Of a stretch of DNA of 64,000 bases, positions 23,301-36,078 are shown in pieces; the stretch's first letter is position 1; each line of letters begins with the position of its first letter. The stretch lies in NCBI GenBank assembly GCA_958295665.1, contig OY282558.1, positions 18,041,409-18,105,408 on the forward strand, in the 5' to 3' direction. The position numbers and the translations under genes are program-made. The notes under the pieces were generated by a model. It was not told the DNA's origin, did no database searches, and worked only from the letters and a program-made list of their open reading frames with translations. The DNA comes from Tipula vernalis (lineage: Eukaryota; Arthropoda; Insecta; Diptera; Tipulidae).

Positions 23301-26300
23301 CGATTACGATGGTTGATACCTCTATCAATAGGTTTCGGGACCTGTAATTGCTGTGACATTTTTCATTTTGATTGCTAGATTATTTCTAAACATTTCTTAG
23401 AAAATTCAATTTTATTGAAAATTAACTGTGCTATAGCCCACAAGTTTTTGAGCGGCAAAAATCCAAAATGGTCCGATTACGATGGTTGATACCTCTATCA
23501 ATAGGTTTCGGCACCTGTAATTGCTGTGACAATTTTCATTTTGATTGCTCGATTATTTCTAAACATTTCTTAGAAAATTCAATTTTATTGAAAATTAACT
23601 GTGCTATAGCCCACAAGTTTTTGAGCGGCAAATATCCAAAATGGTCCGATTACGATGGTTGATACCTCTATCAATAGGTTTCGGAACCTGTAATTGCTGT
23701 GACAATTTTCATTTTGATTGCTCGATTATTTCTAAACATTTCTTAGAAAATTCAATTTTATTGAAAATTAACTGTGCTATAGCCCACAAGTTTTTGAGCG
23801 GCAAAAATCCAAAATGGTCCGATTACGATGGTTGATACCTCTATCAATAGGTTTCGGGACCTGTAATTGCTGTGACAATTTTCATTTTGATTGCTCGATT
23901 ATTTCTAAACATTTCTTAGAAAATTCAATTTTATTGAAAATTAACTGTGCTATAGCCCACAAGTTTTTGGGCGGCAAAAATCCAAAATGGTCCGATTACG
24001 ATGGTTGATACCTCTATCAATAGGTATCGGGACCTGTAATTGCTGTGACAATTTTCATTTTGATTGCTCGATTATTTCTAAACATTTCTTAGAAAATTCA
24101 ATTTTATTGAAAATTAACTGTGCTATAGCCCACAAGTTTTTGGGCGGCAAAATCTAAAATGGTCCGATTACGATGGTTGATACCTCTATCAATAGGTTTC
24201 GGGACCTGTAATTGCTGTGACAATTTTCATTTTGATTGCTCGATTATTTCTAAACATTTCTTAGAAAATTCAATTTTATTGAAAATTAACTGTGCTATAG
24301 CCCACAAGTTTTTGAGCGGCAAAAACCCAAAATGGTCCGATTACGATGGTTGATACCTCTATCAATAGGTTTCGGGACTTGTAATTGCTGTGACAATTTT
24401 CATTTTGATTGCTCGATTATTTCTAAACATTTCTTAGAAAATTCAATTTTATTGAAAATTAACTGTGCTATAGCCCACAAGTTTTTGGGCGGCAAAAATC
24501 CAAAATGGTCCGATTACGATGGTTAATACATCTATCAATAGGTTTCGGGACCTGTAATTGCTGTGACAATTTTCATTTTGATTGCTCGATTATTTCTAAA
24601 CATTTCTTAGAAAATTCAATTTTATTGAAAATTAACTGTGCTACAGCCCACAAGTTTTTGGGCGGCAAAAATCTAAAATGGTCCGATTACGATGGTTGAT
24701 ACCTCTATCAATAGGTTTCGGCACCTGTAATTGCTGTGACAATTTTCATTTTGATTGATCGATTATTTCTAAACATTTCTTAGAAAATTCAATTTTATTG
24801 AAAATTAACTGTGCTATAGCCCACAAGTTTTTGGGCGGCAAAATCTAAGATGGTCCGATTACGATGGTTGATACCTCTATCAATAGGTTTCGGCACCTGT
24901 AATTGCTGTGACAATTTTCATTTTGATTGCTCGATTATTTCTAAACATTTCTTAGAAAATTCAATTTTATTGAAAATTAACTGTGCTATAGCCCACAAGT
25001 TTTTGAGCGGCAAAAACCCAAAATGGTCCGATTACGATGGTTGATACCTCTATCAATAGGTTTCGGTACTTGTAATTGCTGTGACAATTTTCATTTTGAT
25101 TGCTCGATTATTTCTAAACATTTCTTAGAAAATTCAATTTTATTGAAAATTAACTGTGCTTTAGCCCACAAGTTTTTGAGCGGCAAAAATCCAAAATGGT
25201 CCGATTACGATGGTTAATACATCTATCAATAGGTTTTGGGACCTGTAATTGCTGTGACAATTTTCATTTTGATTGCTCGATTATTTCTAAACATTTCTTA
25301 GAAAATTCAATTTTATTGAAAATTAACTGTGCTATAGCCCACAAGTTTTTGGGTCTGCAAAGACCCAAAATGGTCCGATTACGATGGTTGATACCTCTAT
25401 CAATAGGTTTCGGGACTTGTAATTGCTGTGACAATTTTCATTTTGATTGCTCGATTATTTCTAAACATTTCTTAGAAAATTCAATTTTATTGAAAATTAA
25501 CTGTGCTATAGCCCACAAGTTTTTGAGCGGCAAAAATCCAAAATGGTCCGATTACGATGGTTAATACATCTATCAATAGGTTTCGGGACCTGTAATTGCT
25601 GTGACAATTTTCATTTTGATTGCTCGATTATTTCTAAACATTTCTTAGAAAATTCAATTTTATTGAAAATTAACTGTGCTATAGCCCACAAGTTTTTGAG
25701 CGGCAAAAATCCAAAATGGTCCGATTACGATGGTTGATACCTCTATCAATAGGTTTCGGCACCTGTAATTGCTGTGACAATTTTCATTTTGATTGCTCGA
25801 TTATTTCTAAACATTTCTTAGAAAATTCAATTTTTTTGAAAATTAACTGTGCTATAGCCCACAAGTTTTTGAGCGGCAAAATTCCAAAATGGTCCGATTA
25901 CGATGGTTGATACCTCTATCAATAGGTTTCGGCACCTGTAATTGCTGTGACAATTTTCATTTTGATTGCTCGATTATTTCTAAACATTTCTTAGAAAATT
26001 CAATTTTATTGAAAATTAACTGTGCCCACAAGTTTTTGAGCGGCAAAAATCCAAAATGGTCCGATTACGATGGTTGATACCTCTATCAATAGGTTTCGGG
26101 ACCTGTAATTGCTGTGACAATTTTCATTTTGATTGCTCGATTATTTCTAAACATTTCTTAGAAAATTCAATTTTATTGAAAATTAACTGTGCTATAGCCC
26201 ACAAGTTTTTGGGTGGCAAAAATCTAAAATGGTCCGATTACGATGGTTGATACCTCTATCAATAGGTTTCGGGACCTGTAATTGCTGTGACAATTTTCAT

Positions 26301-29300
26301 TTTGATTGCTCGATTATTTCTAAACATTTCTTAGAAAATTCAATTTTATTGAAAATTAACTGTGCTATAGCCCACAAGTTTTTGAGCGGCAAAAATCCAA
26401 AATGGTCCGATTACGATGGTTGATACCTCTATCAATAGGTTTCGGGACTTGTAATTGCTGTGACAATATTCATTTTGATTGCTCGATTATTTCTAAACAT
26501 TTCTTAGAAAATTCAATTTTATTGAAAATTAACTGTGCTACAGCCCACAAGTTTTTGAGCGGCAAAAATCCAAAATGGTCCGATTACGATGGTTGATACC
26601 TCTATCAATAGGTTTCGGCACCTGTAATTGCTGTGACAATTTTCATTTTGATTGCTCGATTATTTCTAAACATTTCTTAGAAAATTCAATTTTATTGAAA
26701 ATTAACTGTGCTATAGCCCACAAGTTTTTGGGCGGCAAAAATTTAAAATGGTCCGATTACGATGGTTGATACCTCTATCAATAGGTTTCGGGACCTGTAA
26801 TTGCTGTGACAATTTTCATTTTGATTGCTCGATTATTTCTAAACATTTCTTAGAAAATTCAATTTTATTGAAAATTAACTGTGCTATAGCCCACAAGTTT
26901 TTGAGCGGCAAAAATCCAAAATGGTCCGATTACGATGGTTGATACCTCTATCAATAGGTTTCGGCACCTGTAATTGCTGTGACAATTTTCATTTTGATTG
27001 CTCGATTATTTCTAAACATTTCTTAGAAAATTCAATTTTATTGAAAATTAACTGTGCTATAGCCCACAAGTTTTTGGGCGGCAAAAATCTAAAATGGTCC
27101 GATTACGATGGTTGATACCTCTATCAATAGGTTTCGGCACCTGTAATTGCTGTGACAATTTTCATTTTGATTGCTTGATTATTTCTAAACATTTCTTAGA
27201 AAATTCAATTTTATTGAAAATTAACTGTGCTATAGCCCACAAGTTTTTGAGCGGCAAAAATCCAAAATGGTCCGATTACGATGGTTGATACCTCTATCAA
27301 TAGGTTTCGGCACCTGTAATTGCTGTGACAATTTTCATTTTGATTGCTCGATTATTTCTAAACATTTCTTAGAAAATTCAATTTTATTGAAAATTAACTG
27401 TGCTATAGCCCACAAGTTTTTGAGCGGCAAAAATCCAAAATGGTCCGATTACGATGGTTGATACCTCTATCAATAGGTTTCGGCACCTGTAATTGCTGTG
27501 ACAATTTTCATTTTGATTGCTCGATTATTTCTAAACATTTCTTAGAAAATTCAATTTTTTTGAAAATTAACTGTGCTATAGCCCACAAGTTTTTGAGCGG
27601 CAAAATTCCAAAATGGTCCGATTACGATGGTTGATACCTCTATCAATAGGTTTCGGCACCTGTAATTGCTGTGACAATTTTCATTTTGATTGCTCGATTA
27701 TTTCTAAACATTTCTTAGAAAATTCAATTTTATTGAAAATTAACTGTACCCACAAGTTTTTGAGCGGCAAAAATCCAAAATGGTCCGATTACGATGGTTG
27801 ATACCTCTATCAATAGGTTTCGGGACCTGTAATTGCTGTGACAATTTTCATTTTGATTGCTCGATTATTTCTAAACATTTCTTAGAAAATTCAATTTTAT
27901 TGAAAATTAACTGTGCTATAGCCCACAAGTTTTTGGGTGGCAAAAATCTAAAATGGTCCGATTACGATGGTTGATACCTCTATCAATAGGTTTCGGGACC
28001 TGTAATTGCTGTGACAATTTTCATTTTGATTGCTCGATTATTTCTAAACATTATTTAGAAAATTCAATTTTATTGAAAATTAACTGTGCTATAGCCCACA
28101 AGTTTTTGAGCGGCAAAAATCCAAAATGGTCCGATTACGATGGTTGATACCTCTATCAATAGGTTTCGGGACCTGTAATTGCTGTGACAATTTTCATTTT
28201 GATTGCTCGATTATTTCTAAACATTTTTTAGAAAATTCAATTTTATTGAAAATTAACTGTGCTATAGCCCACAAGTTTTTGAGCGGCAAAAATCCAAAAT
28301 GGTCCGATTACGATGGTTGATACCTTTATCAATAGGTTTCGGGACCTGTAATTGGTGTGACAATATTCATTTTGATTGCTCGATTATTTCTAAACATTTC
28401 TTAGAAAATTCAATTTTATTGAAAATTAACTGTGCTATAGCCCACAAGTTTTTGAGCGGCAAAAATCTAAAATGGTCCGATTACGATGGTTGATACCTCT
28501 ATCAATAGGTTTCGGGACCTGTAATTGCTGTGACATTTTTCATTTTGATTGCTAGATTATTTCTAAACATTTCTTAGATAATTCAATTTTATTGAAAATT
28601 AACTGTGCTATAGCCCACAAGTTTTTGAGCGGCAAAAATCCAAAATGGTCCGATTACGATGGTTGATACCTCTATCAATAGGTTTCGGCACCTGTAATTG
28701 CTGTGACAATTTTCATTTTGATTGCTCGATTATTTCTAAACATTTCTTAGAAAATTCAATTTTATTGAAAATTAACTGTGCTATAGCCCACAAGTTTTTG
28801 AGCGGCAAATATCCAAAATGGTCCGATTACGATGGTTGATACCTCTATCAATAGGTTTCGGAACCTGTAATTGCTGTGACAATTTTCATTTTGATTGCTC
28901 GATTATTTCTAAACATTTCTTAGAAAATTCAATTTTATTGAAAATTAACTGTGCTATAGCCCACAAGTTTTTGAGCGGCAAATATCCAAAATTGTCCGAT
29001 TACGATGGTTGATACATCTATCAATAGGTTTCGGCACCTGTAATTGCTGTGACAATTTTCATTTTGATTGCTCGATTATTTCTAAACATTTCTTAGAAAA
29101 TTCAATTTTATTGAAAATTAACTGTGCTATAGCCCACAAGTTTTTGAGCGGCAAAAATCCAAAATGGTCCGATTACGATGGTTGATACCTCTATCAATAG
29201 GTTTCGGGACCTGTAATTGCTGTGACAATTTTCATTTTGATTGCTCGATTATTTCTAAACATTTCTTAGAAAATTCAATTTTATTGAAAATTAACTGTGC

Positions 29301-31062
29301 TATAGCCCACAAGTTTTTGGGCGGCAAAATCTAAAATGGTCCGATTACGATGGTTGATACCTCTATCAATAGGTATCGGGACCTGTAATTGCTGTGACAA
29401 TTTTCATTTTGATTGCTCGATTATTTCTAAACATTTCTTAGAAAATTCAATTTTATTGAAAATTAACTGTGCTATAGCCCACAAGTTTTTGGGCGGCAAA
29501 ATCTAAAATGGTCCGATTACGATGGTTGATACCTCTATCAATAGGTTTCGGGACCTGTAATTGCTGTGACAATTTTCATTTTGATTGCTCGATTATTTCT
29601 AAACATTTCTTAGAAAATTCAATTTTATTGAAAATTAACTGTGCTACAGCCCACAAGTTTTTGGGCGGCAAAAATCTAAAATGGTCCGATTACGATGGTT
29701 GATACCTCTATCAATAGGTTTCGGCACCTGTAATTGCTGTGACAATTTTCATTTTGATTGATCGATTATTTCTAAACATTTCTTAGAAAATTCAATTTTA
29801 TTGAAAATTAACTGTGCTATAGCCCACAAGTTTTTGGGCGGCAAAATCTAAGATGGTCCGATTACGATGGTTGATACCTCTATCAATAGGTTTCGGCACC
29901 TGTAATTGCTGTGACAATTTTCATTTTGATTGCTCGATTATTTCTAAACATTTCTTAGAAAATTCAATTTTATTGAAAATTAACTGTGCTATAGCCCACA
30001 AGTTTTTGAGCGGCAAAATCTAAGATGGTCCGATTACGATGGTTGATACCTCTATCAATAGGTTTCGGCACCTGTAATTGCTGTGACAATTTTCATTTTG
30101 ATTGCTCGATTATTTCTAAACATTTCTTAGAAAATTCAATTTTATTGAAAATTAACTGTGCTATAGCCCACAAGTTTTTGAGCGGCAAAAACCCAAAATG
30201 GTCCGATTACGATGGTTGATACCTCTATCAATAGGTTTTGGGACTTGTAATTGCTGTAACAATTTTCATTTTGATTGCTCGATTATTTCTAAACATTTCT
30301 TAGAAAATTCAATTTTATTGAAAATTAACTGTGCTATAGCCCACAAGTTTTTGAGCAGCAAAAACCCAAAATGGTCCGATTACGATGGTTGATACCTCTA
30401 TCAATAGGTTTCGGTACTTGTAATTGCTGTGACAATTTTCATTTTGATTGCTCGATTATTTCTAAACATTTCTTAGAAAATTCAATTTTATTGAAAATTA
30501 ACTGTGCTATAGCCCACAAGTTTTTGAGCGGCAAAAATCCAAAATGGTCCGATTACGATGGTTAATACATCTATCAATAGGTTTCGGGACCTGTAATTGC
30601 TGTGACAATTTTTATTTTGATTGCTCGATTATTTCTAAACATTTCTTAGAAAATTCAATTTTATTGAAAATTAACTGTGCTATAGCCCACAAGTTTTTGG
30701 GCGGCAAAAACCCAAAATGGTCCGATTACGATGGTTGATACCTCTATCAATAGGTTTCGGGACTTGTAATTGCTGTGACAATTTTCATTTTGATTGCTCG
30801 ATTATTTCTAAACATTTCTTAGAAAATTCAATTTTATTGAAAATTAACTGTGCTATAGCCCACAAGTTTTTGAGCGGCAAAAATCCAAAATGGTCCGATT
30901 ACGATGGTTAATACATCTATCAATAGGTTTCGGGACCTGTAATTGCTGTGACAATTTTTATTTTGATTGCTCGATTATTTCTAAACATTTCTTAGAAAAT
31001 TCAATTTTATTGAAAATTAACTGTGCTATAGCCCACAAGTTTTTGGGCGGCAAAAACCCAAA
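20366..31062. repeat. Duplicated 31-monomer higher-order repeat (about 5.35 kb, two copies)
   Basis: Block A (20366-25715, 5350 bp) and block B (25716-31062, 5347 bp) are adjacent and each contains 31 monomers. Markers recur in order: a unit with an AAAATTCC word followed by a 167-bp unit lacking TATAGC (20366/20539 and 22263/22436 in A; 25716/25889 and 27440/27613 in B), CAATATTCATT units, GTTATTG or TACAGCC units, CTTGATT units, AAATATCC units, a GATTGATCG unit, TCTAAGATGG units and a GGTACTTG unit. The offset shifts 5350, 5177, 5004, 5348, showing that whole monomers were lost and gained since duplication, balancing to the same total. Confidence 0.88.
20539..20705. repeat. 167-bp monomer variant (6-bp deletion), first of four
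   Basis: This unit lacks TATAGC at positions 138-143, giving GTGCCCAC. The same deletion occurs in the units starting at 22436, 25889 and 27613 and nowhere else that I saw. All four follow a unit with the AAAATTCC change, so the pair spreads as a linked block and serves as a clean marker for the 31-mer and its internal 10- to 11-unit sub-period. Confidence 0.92.
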
Positions 31063-34000
31063 ATGGTCCGATTACGATGGTTGATACCTCTATCAATAGG
31101 TTTCGGGACTTGTAATTGCTGTGACAATTTTCATTTTGATTGCTCGATTATTTCTAAACATTTCTTAGAAAATTCAATTTTATTGAAAATTAACTGTGCT
31201 ATAGCCCACAAGTTTTTGAGCGGCAAAAATCCAAAATGGTCCGATTACGATGGTTGATACCTCTATCAATAGGTTTCGGGACCTGTAATTGCTGTGACAA
31301 TTTTCATTTTGATTGCTCGATTATTTCTAAACATTTCTTAGAAAATTCAATTTTATTGAAAATTAACTGTGCTATAGCCCACAAGTTTTTGGGCGGCAAA
31401 ATCTAAAATGGTCCGATTACGATGGTTGATACCTCTATCAATAGGTTTCGGGACCTGTAATTGCTGTGACAATTTTCATTTTGATTGCTCGATTATTTCT
31501 AAACATTTCTTAGAAAATTCAATTTTATTGAAAATTAACTGTGCTATAGCCCACAAGTTTTTGAGCGGCAAAAATCCAAAATTGTCCGATTACGATGGTT
31601 GATACCTCTATCAATAGGTTTCGGCACCTGTAATTGCTGTGACAATTTTCATTTTGATTGCTCGATTATTTCTAAACATTTCTTAGAAAATTCAATTTTA
31701 TTGAAAATTAACTGTGCTATAGCCCACAAGTTTTTGAGCGGCAAAAATCCAAAATGGTCCGATTACGATGGTTGATACCTCTATCAATAGGTTTCGGCAC
31801 CTGTAATTGCTGTGACAATATTAATTTTGATTGCTCGATTATTTCTAAACATTTCTTAGAAAATTCAATTTTATTGAAAATTAACTGTGCTATAGCCCAC
31901 AAGTTTTTGAGCGGCAAAAACCCAAAATGGTCCGATTACGATGGTTGATACCTCTATCAATAGGTTTCGGGACTTGTAATTGCTGTGACAATTTTCATTT
32001 TGATTGCTCGATTATTTCTAAACATTTCTTAGAAAATTCAATTTTATTGAAAATTAACTGTGCTATAGCCCACAAGTTTTTGAGCGGCAAAAATCCAAAA
32101 TTGTCCGATTACGATGGTTGATACCTCTATCAATAGGTTTCGGCACCTGTAATTGCTGTGACAATTTTCATTTTGATTGCTCGATTATTTCTAAACATTT
32201 CTTAGAAAATTCAATTTTATTGAAAATTAACTGTGCTATAGCCCACAAGTTTTTGAGCGGCAAAAATCCAAAATGGTCCGATTACGATGGTTGATACCTC
32301 TATCAATAGGTTTCGGCACCTGTAATTGCTGTGACAATATTAATTTTGATTGCTCGATTATTTCTAAACATTTCTTAGAAAATTCAATTTTATTGAAAAT
32401 TAACTGTGCTATAGCCCACAAGTTTTTGAGCGGCAAAAACCCAAAATGGTCCGATTACGATGGTTGATACCTCTATCAATAGGTTTCGGGACCTGTAATT
32501 GCTGTGACAATTTTCATTTTGATTGCTCGATTATTTCTAAACATTTCTTAGAAAATTCAATTTTATTGAAAATTAACTGTGCTATAGCCCACAAGTTTTT
32601 GAGCGGCAAAAACCCAAAATGGTCCGATTACGATGGTTGATACCTCTATCAATAGGTTTCGGGACTTGTAATTGCTGTGACAATTTTCATTTTGATTGCT
32701 CGATTATTTCTAAACATTTCTTAGAAAATTCAATTTTATTGAAAATTAACTGTGCTATAGCCCACAAGTTTTTGAGCGGCAAAAATCCAAAATTGTCCGA
32801 TTACGATGGTTGATACCTCTATCAATAGGTTTCGGCACCTGTAATTGCTGTGACAATTTTCATTTTGATTGCTCGATTATTTCTAAACATTTCTTAGAAA
32901 ATTCAATTTTATTGAAAATTAACTGTGCTATAGCCCACAAGTTTTTGAGCGGCAAAAATCCAAAATGGTCCGATTACGATGGTTGATACCTCTATCAATA
33001 GGTTTCGGCACCTGTAATTGCTGTGACAATATTAATTTTGATTGCTCGATTATTTCTAAACATTTCTTAGAAAATTCAATTTTATTGAAAATTAACTGTG
33101 CTATAGCCCACAAGTTTTTGAGCGGCAAAAACCCAAAATGGTCCGATTACGATGGTTGATACCTCTATCAATAGGTTTCGGGACCTGTAATTGCTGTGAC
33201 AATTTTCATTTTGATTGCTCGATTATTTCTAAACATTTCTTAGAAAATTCAATTTTATTGAAAATTAACTGTGCTATAGCCCACAAGTTTTTGAGCGGCA
33301 AAAACCCAAAATGGTCCGATTACGATGGTTGATACCTCTATCAATAGGTTTCGGGACCTGTAATTGCTGTGACAATTTTCATTTTGATTGCTCGATTATT
33401 TCTAAACATTTCTTAGAAAATTCAATTTTATTGAAAATTAACTGTGCTATAGCCCACAAGTTTTTGAGCGGCAAAAACCCAAAATGGTCCGATTACGATG
33501 GTTGATACCTCTATCAATAGGTTTCGGGACTTGTAATTGCTGTGACAATTTTCATTTTGATTGCTCGATTATTTCTAAACATTTCTTAGAAAATTCAATT
33601 TTATTGAAAATTAACTGTGCTATAGCCCACAAGTTTTTGAGCGGCAAAAATCCAAAATTGTCCGATTACGATGGTTGATACCTCTATCAATAGGTTTCGG
33701 CACCTGTAATTGCTGTGACAATTTTCATTTTGATTGCTCGATTATTTCTAAACATTTCTTAGAAAATTCAATTTTATTGAAAATTAACTGTGCTATAGCC
33801 CACAAGTTTTTGAGCGGCAAAAATCCAAAATGGTCCGATTACGATGGTTGATACCTCTATCAATAGGTTTCGGCACCTGTAATTGCTGTGACAATATTAA
33901 TTTTGATTGCTCGATTATTTCTAAACATTTCTTAGAAAATTCAATTTTATTGAAAATTAACTGTGCTATAGCCCACAAGTTTTTGAGCGGCAAAAACCCA

Positions 34001-36078
34001 AAATGGTCCGATTACGATGGTTGATACCTCTATCAATAGGTTTCGGGACCTGTAATTGCTGTGACAATTTTCATTTTGATTGCTCGATTATTTCTAAACA
34101 TTTCTTAGAAAATTCAATTTTATTGAAAATTAACTGTGCTATAGCCCACAAGTTTTTGAGCGGCAAAAACCCAAAATGGTCCGATTACGATGGTTGATAC
34201 CTCTATCAATAGGTTTCGGGACTTGTAATTGCTGTGACAATTTTCATTTTGATTGCTCGATTATTTCTAAACATTTCTTAGAAAATTCAATTTTATTGAA
34301 AATTAACTGTGCTATAGCCCACAAGTTTTTGAGCGGCAAAAATCCAAAATTGTCCGATTACGATGGTTGATACCTCTATCAATAGGTTTCGGCACCTGTA
34401 ATTGCTGTGACAATTTTCATTTTGATTGCTCGATTATTTCTAAACATTTCTTAGAAAATTCAATTTTATTGAAAATTAACTGTGCTATAGCCCACAAGTT
34501 TTTGAGCGGCAAAAATCCAAAATGGTCCGATTACGATGGTTGATACCTCTATCAATAGGTTTCGGCACCTGTAATTGCTGTGACAATATTAATTTTGATT
34601 GCTCGATTATTTCTAAACATTTCTTAGAAAATTCAATTTTATTGAAAATTAACTGTGCTATAGCCCACAAGTTTTTGAGCGGCAAAAACCCAAAATGGTC
34701 CGATTACGATGGTTGATACCTCTATCAATAGGTTTCGGGACCTGTAATTGCTGTGACAATTTTCATTTTGATTGCTCGATTATTTCTAAACATTTCTTAG
34801 AAAATTCAATTTTATTGAAAATTAACTGTGCTATAGCCCACAAGTTTTTGAGCGGCAAAAACCCAAAATGGTCCGATTACGATGGTTGATACCTCTATCA
34901 ATAGGTTTCGGGACTTGTAATTGCTGTGACAATTTTCATTTTGATTGCTCGATTATTTCTAAACATTTCTTAGAAAATTCAATTTTATTGAAAATTAACT
35001 GTGCTATAGCCCACAAGTTTTTGAGCGGCAAAAATCCAAAATGGTCCGATTACGATGGTTAATACATCTATCAATAGGTTTCGGGACCTGTAATTGCTGT
35101 GACAATTTTCATTTTGATTGCTCGATTATTTCTAAACATTTCTTAGAAAATTCAATTTTATTGAAAATTAACTGTGCTATAGCCCACAAGTTTTTGAGCG
35201 GCAAAAACCCAAAATGGTCCGATTACGATGGTTGATACCTCTATCAATAGGTTTCGGGACTTGTAATTGCTGTGACAATTTTCATTTTGATTGCTCGATT
35301 ATTTCTAAACATTTCTTAGAAAATTCAATTTTATTGAAAATTAACTGTGCTATAGCCCACAAGTTTTTGAGCGGCAAAAATCCAAAATGGTCCGATTACG
35401 ATGGTTGATACCTCTATCAATAGGTTTCGGCACCTGTAATTGCTGTGACAATATTAATTTTGATTGCTCGATTATTTCTAAACATTTCTTAGAAAATTCA
35501 ATTTTATTGAAAATTAACTGTGCTATAGCCCACAAGTTTTTGAGCGGCAAAAATCCAAAATGGTCCGATTACGATGGTTGATACCTCTATCAATAGGTTT
35601 CGGGACCTGTAATTGCTGTGACAATTTTCATTTTGATTGCTCGATTATTTCTAAACATTTCTTAGAAAATTCAATTTTATTGAAAATTAACTGTGCTATA
35701 GCCCACAAATTTTTGAGCGGCAAAAATCCAAAATTGTCCGATTACGATGGTTGATACCTCTATCAATAGGTTTCGGCACCTGTAATTGCTGTGACAATTT
35801 TCATTTTGATTGCTCGATTATTTCTAAACATTTCTTAGAAAATTCAATTTTATTGAAAATTAACTGTGCTATAGCCCACAAGTTTTTGAGCGGCAAAAAT
35901 CCAAAATGGTCCGATTACGATGGTTGATACCTCTATCAATAGGTTTCGGCACCTGTAATTGCTGTGACAATATTAATTTTGATTGCTCGATTATTTCTAA
36001 ACATTTCTTAGAAAATTCAATTTTATTGAAAATTAACTGTGCTATAGCCCACAAGTTTTTGAGCGGCAAAAATCCAAA
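31063..36078. repeat. Variable 3/4/5-monomer higher-order repeats marked by the ATATTAA variant
   Basis: Units carrying the linked changes T67A and C70A (CAATATTAATTTT) start at 31754, 32273, 32965, 33830, 34522, 35387 and 35906. Spacings are 519, 692, 865, 692, 865 and 519 bp, exactly 3, 4, 5, 4, 5 and 3 monomers. In most periods the marker unit is preceded two units earlier by an ATTGTCC unit (position 3 G to T). Periods differ only in the number of near-identical filler units, a direct record of unequal exchange by whole monomers. Confidence 0.9.
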
